The notes under the pieces are model-generated. The model searched no databases. It had not been told where the DNA came from and worked only from the letters and a program-made list of their open reading frames with translations. Below are positions 27,450-36,918 of a DNA stretch of 36,918 nt, one piece after another. The DNA comes from Lachnospiraceae bacterium (lineage in GTDB: Bacteria; Bacillota; Clostridia; Lachnospirales; Lachnospiraceae). The DNA is taken from assembly GCA_024691065.1 (NCBI GenBank), contig JAILOA010000153.1:1-36918 (forward strand), written 5' to 3'. The translations under genes and the position numbers were made by a program. Position 1 is the first letter of the stretch. Every line of letters starts with the position of its first letter.

Positions 27450-27488
27450 TCAAAAAAGCCACAGCGTTCCAAACGGTCCGCCATGGCT
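27450..27488 (-). terminator. Terminator downstream of secY
   Basis: agccatggcg/cgctgtggct stem (with G-U pairs) and minus-strand tttttt. Confidence 0.75.
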
Positions 27489-27509
27489 CTCAAATTATAT
27501 TTAAGTAAA

Positions 27510-28838
27510 TTAAAATGTCTTATATTTAGTTACAACAAGCCTTGAATCTATCTGCTTAAGTGTTTCCAAAATAACACCGACTACGATGATAAGTGATGTA
27601 CCACCGAATGAAACATCAGCGCCAAAGGCACCTGAGAAGAAGATTGGTACAAATGCTACGAAGCAGAGTCCGATAGCACCAATCATAATGATGTTATTAA
27701 GTACATTTGTAAGATAATCCTGGGTTGGTTTACCAGGTCTGATACCCGGTACAAATCCACCGCTCTTCTTCATGTTAGAAGCAATTTCCTGTGGATTAAA
27801 TGTAATTGCAGTGTAGAAATATGCGAAAAATACTACAAGAAGCATATAAACTACGAGACCGATTGTATAAAAAATATGTGAAGGATTACACCAGTTATTC
27901 TGGTTGAGAATCGCCAAAATCTTCTCTCCGACACTTGCACTCTTTGCAGTTGAACCTGTTACACCGGCAAAGCTGGCGATAACGATAGGCATCTGGAAAA
28001 GAGAACCTGCGAAGATGATTGGGATAACACCTGCGGTATTAATCTTAAGCGGAATATGTGATGACTGTCCGCCAACTAATCTTCTACCAATTGTCTTGCT
28101 TGAATACTGAACATTAATTCTTCTCTCACCATCCTGAAGATAGATGATAAATACTACCATTCCAACGATGATTACAACGATTAAAATTGCACCAACGATT
28201 GCGTTTGTCATATTGCTTGCGCCTGTAACAAACTTCTCGATGAGAGTCTGAATATCGGTTGGCATTCTTGAAACGATATTGTACAAAAGTACGATTGAGA
28301 TACCGTTTCCGATACCATGCTCGGTAATCTGCTCACCAAGCCACATAAGATACGATGCTCCGGCTGTAAGTGCTACTATAATAACAGCTACAGAAGTAAA
28401 TGTAACTCCTTCTGTTAAGTAACCCTGACGACCAAAACCAATTCCCATAGCAGCACTTTCCATAACTGCAAGGATAATTGTTAAATATCTTGTATATTCC
28501 GCAAGTTTCTTTCTACCTTCTTCACCTTCCTTATGTAATTCCTCAAGGCGTGGAATTGCAATTGTTAAAAGCTGAATAATAATGGAAGATGTAATATAAG
28601 GCGTAATATTTAATGCGAATATAGACATTTGTGAGAATGAACCACCTGTTAACTGGTTAAAGAAGTCAAGAGAGGAGTTCGTCTCAAAGAAGTCCTGAAT
28701 GACTGTTGAATCAACGCCCGGAAGTGGTAACTGACAGCCAATACGAACCACTACAAGTACTGCGAGAGTATAGAGAATTCTCTTTCTTAAATCTTTATTC
28801 ATCCATACACTACGTAATTTTTCTGCTACACTGTTCAA
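27510..28838 (-). CDS. secY: Preprotein translocase subunit SecY
   Basis: 10-TM SecY sequence; GVDSTVIQDFF, NITPYITSSIIIQLL, INTAGVIPIIFA. Confidence 0.98.
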   Translation of the reverse strand: MNSVAEKLRSVWMNKDLRKRILYTLAVLVVVRIGCQLPLPGVDSTVIQDFFETNSSLDFFNQLTGGSFSQMSIFALNITPYITSSIIIQLLTIAIPRLEELHKEGEEGRKKLAEYTRYLTIILAVMESAAMGIGFGRQGYLTEGVTFTSVAVIIVALTAGASYLMWLGEQITEHGIGNGISIVLLYNIVSRMPTDIQTLIEKFVTGASNMTNAIVGAILIVVIIVGMVVFIIYLQDGERRINVQYSSKTIGRRLVGGQSSHIPLKINTAGVIPIIFAGSLFQMPIVIASFAGVTGSTAKSASVGEKILAILNQNNWCNPSHIFYTIGLVVYMLLVVFFAYFYTAITFNPQEIASNMKKSGGFVPGIRPGKPTQDYLTNVLNNIIMIGAIGLCFVAFVPIFFSGAFGADVSFGGTSLIIVVGVILETLKQIDSRLVVTKYKTF

Positions 28839-28839
28839 A

Positions 28840-29280
28840 TTAGATCACCTCGGCTTTTCCACCTAAAGCTTCAATCTTTTCCTTGGCACTTGCACTGAAT
28901 GCATTTACCTTAACGTCGAGCTTTTTGGTTAATTCTCCGTTTCCAAGAATCTTAACTCCGTCATTAACTTTCTTAATAATGCCGGCTTCAAGAAGACTGT
29001 CAACAGTTACAGTTGCTCCGTTATCAAATACTTCAAGCTTGTCAAGGTTTACAATAGTAATAACCTTTGAATTGATATTGGTGAAACCTCTCTTAGGAAT
29101 ACGTCTGTAAAGAGGCATCTGACCACCTTCAAAGCCCGGACGTGGTGCACCTGAACGTGCCTTCTGTCCCTTGTGACCCTTACCTGCAGTTTTTCCGTTT
29201 CCTGATCCATGTCCACGACCACGTCTGAAGTCATTTCTTGTCTTTGAACCTGCAGCCGGTCTTAATTCTGATAAATTCAT
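28840..29280 (-). CDS. rplO: 50S ribosomal protein L15
   Basis: [44 protein letters not shown]. Confidence 0.97.
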   Translation of the reverse strand: MNLSELRPAAGSKTRNDFRRGRGHGSGNGKTAGKGHKGQKARSGAPRPGFEGGQMPLYRRIPKRGFTNINSKVITIVNLDKLEVFDNGATVTVDSLLEAGIIKKVNDGVKILGNGELTKKLDVKVNAFSASAKEKIEALGGKAEVI

Positions 29281-29479
29281 AATTTCCTCCATTCACTAAC
29301 GGGAATATTCCATCAGCCGCTTCATACATTTTCACCGAAATGCAGAATTACCGGCCTTAATAAACCCTCGCTACTTAATAAAATGTAATATTTCACAGTC
29401 GTACTAAAAACACAACCGTGAAATATTATATTATATCTTTATTATTTTGTCTACTTAAAACTTTGTTACAAAACCTTAA

Positions 29480-29662
29480 TTAGATTTCCTCTACCTTTAC
29501 AAGGTGTTTTACATGCCAAAGCATTCCTCTTACAGCTTCGTTATCCGGAAGCTCGTTTGTACTGTTAAGCTTGTTTAAACCAAGAGCTTCAATAGTTGCA
29601 CGATGCTTAGGAATAGCACCAATGGTAGATTTTACTAAGGTTACTTTTAATTTATCTGCCAT
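29480..29662 (-). CDS. rpmD: 50S ribosomal protein L30
   Basis: LKVTLVKSTIGAIPKHRATIEALGLNKLNS. Confidence 0.97.
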   Translation of the reverse strand: MADKLKVTLVKSTIGAIPKHRATIEALGLNKLNSTNELPDNEAVRGMLWHVKHLVKVEEI

Positions 29663-29823
29663 GATATCCTCTCATTCTGAAGCAAAAATGCCTCATCAAT
29701 ATGATTATACATCTGAGTAAAAACTCATTTACATTTCATTGCAATAGCTTGTTATTTCTTCAAGCTTATATATGATGCAGGGGCATTACTTTAGCCCCAC
29801 ACACCTATATTTAAAAGCTTTAA

Positions 29824-30336
29824 TCACTGCTCTGTGAGCTCGTCAACGCTTTTTCCGCGAAGTCTTGCAATCTCTTCAGGAGTCTTAAGTGACTTTAATC
29901 CTTCGATTGTAGCAAGTACAACGTTCTGCTTATTGTTTGAACCAAGTGACTTTGTACGGATATTCTTGTAACCTGCAAGATCAAGAACCGCACGGGCAGG
30001 ACCACCTGCGATGATACCGGTACCTTCAGGAGCTCTCTTGATAAGTACAGATGCACTACCAAAGTTTCCTGTATAGTCATGAGGTACTGAACCATTCTCG
30101 TCACGAGGAACCGCAATAAGTTTCTTTGTAGCTTCTTCCTTACCCTTACGGATAGCTTCAGGAATTTCAGCTGCCTTTCCAACACCTGCTCCGATGTGAC
30201 CATTTCTGTCACCAACAACTACGAGTGCTGAAAATCTCATGTTACGTCCACCTTTAACAGTCTTTGTAACACGCTTAATATTTACAACATTATCTTCTAA
30301 CTCTAATTCGCTAGGATCAATTATTGTACGTCTCAT
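29824..30336 (-). CDS. rpsE: 30S ribosomal protein S5
   Basis: [37 protein letters not shown]. Confidence 0.98.
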   Translation of the reverse strand: MRRTIIDPSELELEDNVVNIKRVTKTVKGGRNMRFSALVVVGDRNGHIGAGVGKAAEIPEAIRKGKEEATKKLIAVPRDENGSVPHDYTGNFGSASVLIKRAPEGTGIIAGGPARAVLDLAGYKNIRTKSLGSNNKQNVVLATIEGLKSLKTPEEIARLRGKSVDELTEQ

Positions 30337-30350
30337 TGGCTTCCTCCTAA

Positions 30351-30719
30351 TTAAAATTCTAATCCGGCTTCTCTGGCTGCATCAGCCAGTGCCTTGATCT
30401 TACCTGCATAAATGAAACCGCCTCTATCAAATACAACGGTTGTGATACCCTTTGCCTTAGCTCTCTCAGCGATTACTGTTCCGAGCTTTGCTGCTGCTTC
30501 TATGTTGTTAGTCTTCTCAAGACCTTCAGCTACATCTTTCTGTACTGTAGATGCTGCAACAAGTGTATTCTGAGCCACATCATCGATAATCTGTGCATAC
30601 ATATGATTATTACTTCTGAATACAGCTAAACGTGGTCTTTCTGCCGTTCCGGAAAGGCGATTACGCACCTTGTAATGCTTTCTGGTACGGACATCTTTTC
30701 TTGATTTCTTACTAATCAT
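30351..30719 (-). CDS. rplR: 50S ribosomal protein L18
   Basis: [50 protein letters not shown]. Confidence 0.98.
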   Translation of the reverse strand: MISKKSRKDVRTRKHYKVRNRLSGTAERPRLAVFRSNNHMYAQIIDDVAQNTLVAASTVQKDVAEGLEKTNNIEAAAKLGTVIAERAKAKGITTVVFDRGGFIYAGKIKALADAAREAGLEF

Positions 30720-30760
30720 GTTATTGTCCTCTTTTCTTTATGTTGACGTATGTAAAAATA

Positions 30761-30890
30761 AAATTTTTTAGCTTTAATTGCTTAGCAATTATGCTAAAAA
30801 ATTTAATTTTGAGAGAATCACCTCCGGTGATTCTCAGATCGCGGAAAGTTTCATTCCGACTTCCTTTAAATCTTTTCGCAATTATGCTAA
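30761..30890. repeat. Palindromic/direct-repeat element in the rplR-rplF spacer
   Basis: aaattttttagc/gctaaaaaattt (30761-30804), gagaatcacc-tcc-ggtgattctc (30813-30835), direct repeat gcaattatgctaa at 30785-30797 and 30878-30890. Confidence 0.75.
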
Positions 30891-30914
30891 TACAATTTTA
30901 TTTTAAAACAGTTA

Positions 30915-31454
30915 TTATTTACCTGTCTTTCCTACCTTACGTCTAATTACCTCATCAGCATATTTGATACCCTTGCCCTTATATGGCTCCGGTGCTCTCT
31001 TTTCTCTAATTTCGGCTGCGTATTGTCCAACCTTTTCCTTGTCGATACCTTTAACGATGATCTTGTTTGTACCTTCAACAACAACCTCGATACCTTCAGG
31101 ATCTTCCATCTCTACCGGATGAGAATATCCAAGAGAAAGTGTAAGCTTCTTGCCCTGCTTTTGAGCTCTGTAACCAACACCGTTTACTTCAAGAACCTTT
31201 TCATATCCCTGATTAACACCAATTACCATGTTGTTGATAAGTGTTCTTGTAAGACCATGTAAAGATCTCATTTTCTTAAGGTCATTAGGACGGGATACTG
31301 TAACTGTATCACCTTCAACCTTAATTTCCATTTCCGCTGGAAGAACTCTTACAAGCTCGCCCTTTGGTCCTTTTACAGTCACCTGATTATTTTCTGCCAC
31401 AGCTACAGTTACACCTGCAGGAATGGCGATAGGCATTCTTCCGATACGTGACAT
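30915..31454 (-). CDS. rplF: 50S ribosomal protein L6
   Basis: [39 protein letters not shown]. Confidence 0.98.
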   Translation of the reverse strand: MSRIGRMPIAIPAGVTVAVAENNQVTVKGPKGELVRVLPAEMEIKVEGDTVTVSRPNDLKKMRSLHGLTRTLINNMVIGVNQGYEKVLEVNGVGYRAQKQGKKLTLSLGYSHPVEMEDPEGIEVVVEGTNKIIVKGIDKEKVGQYAAEIREKRAPEPYKGKGIKYADEVIRRKVGKTGK

Positions 31455-31605
31455 GCCGTATACCTCCATATATTCTATTTATTGAGAATAAAAATAATAA
31501 AATTAATATTCCGGTTTAATGAATCATTTACAATAATATGTGAAGGAAATTCCTTCGCCACATTATTGAAATAATTCTAATATCTATAATTATTGATAAT
31601 TCAAA

Positions 31606-32010
31606 TTACCATACGAATGCAAGAACTTCGCCACCAACATTGTTCTTTCTGGCTTCCTTGTCTGTCATGATGCCTTTGTTGGTTGAAATAATTGCGATTC
31701 CGAGTCCACCGAGAACATAAGGAATATCTTCTACACCTACGTAAATTCTAAGACCCGGCTTAGAAATTCTCTTGATTCCTGAAATGATTTTCTCATTCTT
31801 ATCTGAACCATACTTCAATGCGATACGGATATCCTTAAATCCCTGCTTATTATCTACTAAATCGTACTTCTTGATATAACCCTCATTTAAAAGGATTTCT
31901 GCTATAGAAACTTTCATCTTTGAGCTTGGTATATCTACAGTATCATGCTTTGCAGAGTTTGCATTACGTATTCTTGTGAGCATATCTGCAATAGGATCAC
32001 TCGTCATCAT
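31606..32010 (-). CDS. rpsH: 30S ribosomal protein S8
   Basis: [50 protein letters not shown]. Confidence 0.98.
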   Translation of the reverse strand: MMTSDPIADMLTRIRNANSAKHDTVDIPSSKMKVSIAEILLNEGYIKKYDLVDNKQGFKDIRIALKYGSDKNEKIISGIKRISKPGLRIYVGVEDIPYVLGGLGIAIISTNKGIMTDKEARKNNVGGEVLAFVW

Positions 32011-32027
32011 TTTTGATTTACCTCCTC

Positions 32028-32213
32028 TTACCAGCTTGCTTTCTTAACGCCAGGGATTTCACCCTTATATGCTAATTCACGGAAGCAGATTCTGCAGATT
32101 CCGTACTTCTTTAATACTGAATGTGGACGACCACAAATTCTACAACGTGTGTAAGCTCTTGTTGAGAACTTTGGCTTACGCTGTTGCTTTATTTTCATTG
32201 ACGTTTTAGCCAT
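32028..32213 (-). CDS. rpsZ: 30S ribosomal protein S14 type Z (zinc-binding)
   Basis: 61 aa with [24 protein letters not shown]. Confidence 0.97.
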   Translation of the reverse strand: MAKTSMKIKQQRKPKFSTRAYTRCRICGRPHSVLKKYGICRICFRELAYKGEIPGVKKASW

Positions 32214-32229
32214 AACTCTACCTCTTTCT

Positions 32230-32775
32230 TTAGTTCTTTGTGAACGGCATACCGAACTGAGTTAAAAGCTCACGAGCTTCTTCATCAGTATTTGCAGTTG
32301 TTACTACGATTACGTCCATACCTCTAACCTTGTCAACCTTATCATATTCGATTTCAGGGAAGATAAGCTGCTCCTTGAGACCAAGTGCATAGTTACCTCT
32401 ACCGTCGAATGCGTTAGGATTAACTCCTCTGAAGTCACGTACACGAGGAAGTGCAAGATTTACAAGTCTGTCAAAGAACTCATACATCTTATCTCCTCTA
32501 AGTGTAACCTTACATCCAATTGCCTGTCCTTCACGGATCTTAAAGTTAGCTACAGAATTTTTTGCCTTTGTAGGTACAGGCTTCTGTCCTGCAATTATGG
32601 CAAGATCAGCCATAGCAGCATCAAGAACTTTAGAGTTTTCTTTAGCCTCACCAACACCCATGTTGATTACGATTTTAGCAAGCTTTGGTACCTGCATTAC
32701 ATTTTTATAACCAAACTTCTTCGTCATTTCACCGACGATTTTGCTTTCGTATTCATCTCTTAAACGATTACTCAC
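32230..32775 (-). CDS. rplE: 50S ribosomal protein L5
   Basis: [45 protein letters not shown]. Confidence 0.98.
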   Translation of the reverse strand: MSNRLRDEYESKIVGEMTKKFGYKNVMQVPKLAKIVINMGVGEAKENSKVLDAAMADLAIIAGQKPVPTKAKNSVANFKIREGQAIGCKVTLRGDKMYEFFDRLVNLALPRVRDFRGVNPNAFDGRGNYALGLKEQLIFPEIEYDKVDKVRGMDVIVVTTANTDEEARELLTQFGMPFTKN

Positions 32776-32795
32776 TTTAGGCTATCCTCCTTCTC

Positions 32796-33101
32796 TTAGT
32801 CTAATGTTTCGCCAGTAGCTTTAGCATAGCGAATCTTGTTACCGTTCTCTACCTTAAAACCTACTCTTGAAACCTTGCCATTGCTGACTAACATTACATT
32901 TGAAATATCCAATGGAGCTGAGAATTTTGTAATTCCGCCCTGTGGATTTAACTGTGATGGCTTGGTACTCTTTGTTGCTTCGTTAATTCCGTCGATTGTT
33001 ACCTTTCCGTCTTTAACCTTGGTAACCTTGCCCTCACGGCCTTTATCTTTACCGGTGATTACTCTTACTGTATCACCTTTCTTAATTTTACTGGTTGCCA
33101 T
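32796..33101 (-). CDS. rplX: 50S ribosomal protein L24
   Basis: KIKKGDTVRVITGKDKGREGKVTKV; start M17 of the given ORF. Confidence 0.97.
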   Translation of the reverse strand: MATSKIKKGDTVRVITGKDKGREGKVTKVKDGKVTIDGINEATKSTKPSQLNPQGGITKFSAPLDISNVMLVSNGKVSRVGFKVENGNKIRYAKATGETLD

Positions 33102-33120
33102 TTTTAATGCCTCCTTATAA

Positions 33121-33489
33121 TTAAAGCACTTCCGGTGCCAATGAAACAATCTTCATGAACTTATGGTCTCTTAATTCTCTTGCAACCGGTCCAAAAATAC
33201 GTGTTCCCTTAGGTGTCTTGTCCGGATTTATAATAACTGCGGCATTATCATCAAATCTGATGTAAGAACCGTCTGGACGTCTGATACTCTTTACAGTACG
33301 TACAACAACAGCTTTTACAACATCACCCTTCTTTACAACGCCGCCTGGTGTTGCATCTTTAACAGAAGCAACTATTACATCACCGATGCTAGCATATCTT
33401 CTTACAGAACCTCCCATAACACGAATACAGAGAAGCTCTTTAGCACCAGTGTTATCAGCTACCTTTAATCTGGTTTCCTGCTGTACCAT
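33121..33489 (-). CDS. rplN: 50S ribosomal protein L14
   Basis: [27 protein letters not shown]. Confidence 0.98.
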   Translation of the reverse strand: MVQQETRLKVADNTGAKELLCIRVMGGSVRRYASIGDVIVASVKDATPGGVVKKGDVVKAVVVRTVKSIRRPDGSYIRFDDNAAVIINPDKTPKGTRIFGPVARELRDHKFMKIVSLAPEVL

Positions 33490-33518
33490 GATTTACCTCC
33501 AAATCTTTCAGTGACTAA

Positions 33519-33773
33519 TTATTTAGCTCTTTCGATAACTTCTACAAGTCTCCATCTCTTATCTTTTGAAAGAGGTCTTGTTTCCATTACTCTAACTCTA
33601 TCACCTTTTTTACATGTATTCTCTTCGTCATGAACCTTAAGTCTTCTGGTTCTCTTTACAATCTTCTTATAAAGTGGATGCTTTACATTATCTACAACAG
33701 CAACTACTGCTGTTTTTTCCATCTTATCGCTTACCACCAAACCCACACGGGTTTTTCTAAGATTTCTATCCAC
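33519..33773 (-). CDS. rpsQ: 30S ribosomal protein S17 (GTG start inferred)
   Basis: [24 protein letters not shown]; aaaggag 8 nt upstream of GTG at 33773. Confidence 0.95.
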   Translation of the reverse strand: MDRNLRKTRVGLVVSDKMEKTAVVAVVDNVKHPLYKKIVKRTRRLKVHDEENTCKKGDRVRVMETRPLSKDKRWRLVEVIERAK

Positions 33774-33795
33774 GAGTAATTCTCCTTTCATCCCT

Positions 33796-33996
33796 TTATT
33801 CTACAACAGTTGCAAGGACAGTCTTGATACGTGCAATGTTCTTCTTAACTTCCTTGATTCTTCCGGTATTATCAAGCTGGTTAGTTGCATTCTGGAATCT
33901 TAAATTGAAAAGCTCCTTCTTTGCAGCTGTAAGTTCTTCGTTTAACTCGGCAGCTGACTTAGCCGTAAGCTCTTCCATATACTGTTTACGCTTCAC
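33796..33996 (-). CDS. rpmC: 50S ribosomal protein L29
   Basis: [45 protein letters not shown]. Confidence 0.97.
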   Translation of the reverse strand: MKRKQYMEELTAKSAAELNEELTAAKKELFNLRFQNATNQLDNTGRIKEVKKNIARIKTVLATVVE

Positions 33997-34438
33997 TTAC
34001 AGCACCTCCTTCTCTAAGTGCTACCTCTTTTGCAAGATCCTCTTTTGAAATAATTTTACATTTAACAGGAAGCTTGTGTGTGGCAAGTCTTAATGCTTCT
34101 TTAGCTGTTTCCTCAGGTACTCCTGCGATCTCAAAGAGAACTCTTCCCGGTTTAACTACTGCTACCCAGTACTCAAGTGCACCTTTACCGGAACCCATAC
34201 GTGTTTCAGCAGGCTTTGCTGTAACAGGCTTATCCGGGAAAATCTTAATCCAAATCTGACCACCACGCTTTACATAACGCGTCATAGCTACACGGGCTGC
34301 TTCTATCTGATTTGACTTTACCCAACAAGGCTCAAGGGCAACGATACCATATTCACCGTTTGTGATCTGGTTTCCTCTTAAAGCCTTACCTTTCATCGTA
34401 CCACGGAACTGCTTACGATGCTTTACTCTTTTAGGCAT
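33986..34438 (-). CDS. rplP: 50S ribosomal protein L16
   Basis: [48 protein letters not shown]. Confidence 0.98.
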   Translation of the reverse strand: MPKRVKHRKQFRGTMKGKALRGNQITNGEYGIVALEPCWVKSNQIEAARVAMTRYVKRGGQIWIKIFPDKPVTAKPAETRMGSGKGALEYWVAVVKPGRVLFEIAGVPEETAKEALRLATHKLPVKCKIISKEDLAKEVALREGGAVSEA

Positions 34439-34443
34439 TAACA

Positions 34444-35121
34444 TTATTTATCGCTCCCTTCTTTTTTCTTCTTATCGTCTTTTCTGGTAGGAAGTACTTC
34501 ACCATGGTAAATCCATACCTTAACACCAACTTTACCATAGGTAGTATCTGCTTCTGCAAAACCATAATCGATGTTTGCACGAAGTGTCTGAAGAGGAATT
34601 GTTCCCTCTACATAGAATTCTGTACGAGCCATATCAGCACCGCCAAGACGTCCCGAACAAGCAGCCTTGATACCCTTAGCGCCTGACTTCATTGTTCTTG
34701 ACATAACAGATTTCATTGCACGACGGAATGAAATACGTGCTTCAAGCTGTGCAGCGATTGCTTCAGCAACAAGCTGAGCTTCTTTATCAGGGTTCTTAAT
34801 ATCCATAATCTTGATATCAAGAGCCTTCTTTGTCTTAATAACTTTTGCAAGTTCTTTCTTTAAGTTCTCGATTTCAGCACCACCCTTACCGATTACGAAA
34901 CCAGGCTTAGCAGTGTGAATAATTACTCTAATTTTATTAGTCGGTCTTTCAATTTCAACATTTGAAATTCCTGCATTGTAAAGCTTCTTCTTAACGAACT
35001 TTCTGATGTTGTAGTCCTCTACAAGGTTATCAGAAAAATCTTTACCCTCAGCATACCATGTAGAACTCCAGTCTTTAATAACACCGACTCTTAATCCATG
35101 TGGGTTAACCTTCTGTCCCAT
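34444..35121 (-). CDS. rpsC: 30S ribosomal protein S3
   Basis: [43 protein letters not shown]. Confidence 0.98.
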   Translation of the reverse strand: MGQKVNPHGLRVGVIKDWSSTWYAEGKDFSDNLVEDYNIRKFVKKKLYNAGISNVEIERPTNKIRVIIHTAKPGFVIGKGGAEIENLKKELAKVIKTKKALDIKIMDIKNPDKEAQLVAEAIAAQLEARISFRRAMKSVMSRTMKSGAKGIKAACSGRLGGADMARTEFYVEGTIPLQTLRANIDYGFAEADTTYGKVGVKVWIYHGEVLPTRKDDKKKKEGSDK

Positions 35122-35131
35122 GTCTTCCTCC

Positions 35132-35521
35132 TTACTGCTCATTGAGCACGATTGTAATGTGACTCATTCTCTTTTCGATTCTATAAGCCCTACCCTGTGC
35201 TCTAGGTCTGATTCTCTTCATCGTAGGACCCTTATTAGCAAAACATTCCTCAACGTAGAGACTTTCGCGACTCATACCATTGTTGTTTTCTGCATTTGCT
35301 ATAGCGGAATTTAACAGTTTTAAGATAATACCCGATGCATATCTTGGGTTATATGTTAAGATTGCGATTGCTGTTTCAACGTCTTTTCCTCTGATAGCGT
35401 CAAGTACGTAGCAAGCCTTAGTAACTGATACTCTTGCATATGAAAGCTTAGCCTTTGGACGTCTGTCCTTCATGTCTTCATTTCTCTGACGCTTCACCTG
35501 AGATCTATGACCTTTAGCCAT
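35132..35521 (-). CDS. rplV: 50S ribosomal protein L22
   Basis: [50 protein letters not shown]. Confidence 0.98.
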   Translation of the reverse strand: MAKGHRSQVKRQRNEDMKDRRPKAKLSYARVSVTKACYVLDAIRGKDVETAIAILTYNPRYASGIILKLLNSAIANAENNNGMSRESLYVEECFANKGPTMKRIRPRAQGRAYRIEKRMSHITIVLNEQ

Positions 35522-35561
35522 TGTTGAAACCTCCTTTCAAATACTTTTATGTATGTTCTAA

Positions 35562-35840
35562 TTATTTCTTACCCTTTTTCTCGTCCTTACCGTGTCCTCT
35601 GTAGGTTCTGGTAGCTACGAATTCACCTAACTTATGTCCAACCATGTCTTCAGTAACATATACAGGTACATGCTTTCTACCGTCATGTACTGCAAAAGTA
35701 AGACCTACGAAAGATGGAAAAATTGTAGAACGACGTGACCAAGTCTTGATTACAGTCTTGTCACCTGACTTATTCACTTCTTCGACCTTTTTCATAAGAC
35801 TAGCGTCTGCGAAAGGTCCTTTCTTTAATGAACGTGCCAT
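35562..35840 (-). CDS. rpsS: 30S ribosomal protein S19
   Basis: [52 protein letters not shown]. Confidence 0.98.
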   Translation of the reverse strand: MARSLKKGPFADASLMKKVEEVNKSGDKTVIKTWSRRSTIFPSFVGLTFAVHDGRKHVPVYVTEDMVGHKLGEFVATRTYRGHGKDEKKGKK

Positions 35841-35869
35841 AACTTATACCTCTTTCTTCTTATGCATTA

Positions 35870-36712
35870 TTATTTAATAACGTCACCGTTTCTTCTTCTT
35901 ACAATAAGCTTATTAGACTTATTCTTCTTCTTACGTGTCTTAAGACCAAGTGCAGGCTTGCCCCAAGGTGTACATGGACCCGGACGACCGATTGGTGCAC
36001 GACCTTCACCACCACCGTGTGGATGGTCATTAGGGTTCATAACAGAACCACGAACTGTTGGGCGGATACCCATGTGACGCTTACGACCGGCTTTACCGAT
36101 TTTTACAAGTGAATGCTCAACATTTCCTACGCTTCCGATTGTTGCACGGCATGTAATAGGAACCATTCTCATTTCACCTGATGGAAGACGAAGTGTTGCA
36201 TACTTTCCTTCCTTAGCCATAAGCTGTGCTGAGTTACCGGCTGAACGTACCATCTGAGCTCCTCTTCCAGGATAAATCTCGATGTTGTGAATTTCTGAAC
36301 CTACCGGAATGTTCTCGAGCGGAAGACAATTTCCAACTCTGATTTCAGCTTCAGGACCGCTCATAACCTTCTGTCCAACCTTAAGTCCTACAGGAGCGAT
36401 GATATAAGCTTTCTCACCATCTGCATAAGCGATAAGTGCAATATTTGCTGTTCTGTTTGGATCGTATTCGATTGTCTTAACTGTTGCAGGAATACCATCC
36501 TTAACTCTCTTGAAATCGATAATTCTGTATTTTCTTCTTGAACCGCCGCCGTGATGTCTTACAGTAATCTTACCCTGATTGTTACGTCCGGCGTTCTTCT
36601 TCAGTGAAACTAAAAGTGACTTCTCAGGCGTATTTGATGTGATCTCAGCCTTGTCAAGTACTGACATGTTTCTTCTTGAAGGTGTATATGGGTTAAATGT
36701 TCTAATTCCCAT
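35870..36712 (-). CDS. rplB: 50S ribosomal protein L2
   Basis: [83 protein letters not shown]. Confidence 0.98.
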   Translation of the reverse strand: MGIRTFNPYTPSRRNMSVLDKAEITSNTPEKSLLVSLKKNAGRNNQGKITVRHHGGGSRRKYRIIDFKRVKDGIPATVKTIEYDPNRTANIALIAYADGEKAYIIAPVGLKVGQKVMSGPEAEIRVGNCLPLENIPVGSEIHNIEIYPGRGAQMVRSAGNSAQLMAKEGKYATLRLPSGEMRMVPITCRATIGSVGNVEHSLVKIGKAGRKRHMGIRPTVRGSVMNPNDHPHGGGEGRAPIGRPGPCTPWGKPALGLKTRKKKNKSNKLIVRRRNGDVIK

Positions 36713-36845
36713 GACTTACTCCTTTCGTATCTCTAAAATCCATCGAATATTGTTTTCTCGATGGAAGTATGTATATTTAATTCAATGCGCCTCCCCAAAA
36801 ATGGAGGGGGGAGTGCACGTAAACTTGACTAACCGTTAGGTGTCA

Positions 36846-36911
36846 AGCACCCACCAGCTTTTGTAGTGTGGTGACAGAATTTTGCTCGCAAAATTCTGCT
36901 AAATAGGTGCT
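36846..36911. repeat. Three-way-junction palindromic element upstream of rplB
   Basis: Outer agcacc (36846-36851)/ggtgct (36906-36911) enclosing cacca...tggtg and cagaattttgc-tc-gcaaaattctg (36875-36898). Confidence 0.65.
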
Positions 36912-36918
36912 CGTAAAA

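Overview
This ~36.9 kb AT-rich window looks like a Firmicutes genome, probably Lachnospiraceae-like; the taxon is inferred from gene content only. On the + strand it opens with a promoter and tRNA-Gln(TTG), a YlmH-type S4-domain gene and a YdcF/DUF218-type gene. Everything after that is on the minus strand: metG, two uncharacterised ORFs, a sodium:solute symporter, a class A PBP with long disordered ends, a small membrane protein, a plsC-type acyltransferase, two giant secreted GLUG/InlB-repeat surface proteins, a CheX-like + CheY-like pair, and the S10/spc ribosomal block read as rplB-rpsS-rplV-rpsC-rplP-rpmC-rpsQ-rplN-rplX-rplE-rpsZ-rpsH-rplF-rplR-rpsE-rpmD-rplO-secY-adk-map-infA. The most unusual signals are: (1) many intergenic regions carry a private short tandem repeat (periods 19, 28, 38, 44, 55, 63, 66, 68 bp) whose unit is local sequence, in two cases copying the last codons and stop codon of the adjacent gene; (2) structured nested-palindrome elements with three-way-junction topology in spacers at ~18.2-18.4, 22.77-22.89 and 36.85-36.91 kb; (3) unusually long hairpin-containing spacers inside the ribosomal operon and a break right after infA; (4) a protein with two MshEN-like 24-residue c-di-GMP-binding motifs fused to a CheX-like domain, next to a CheY; (5) a large GLUG-derived solenoid in which the canonical GGIxG core has become GGNxG in 12 consecutive repeats. 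No searches or folding software were run. All family calls are by eye.
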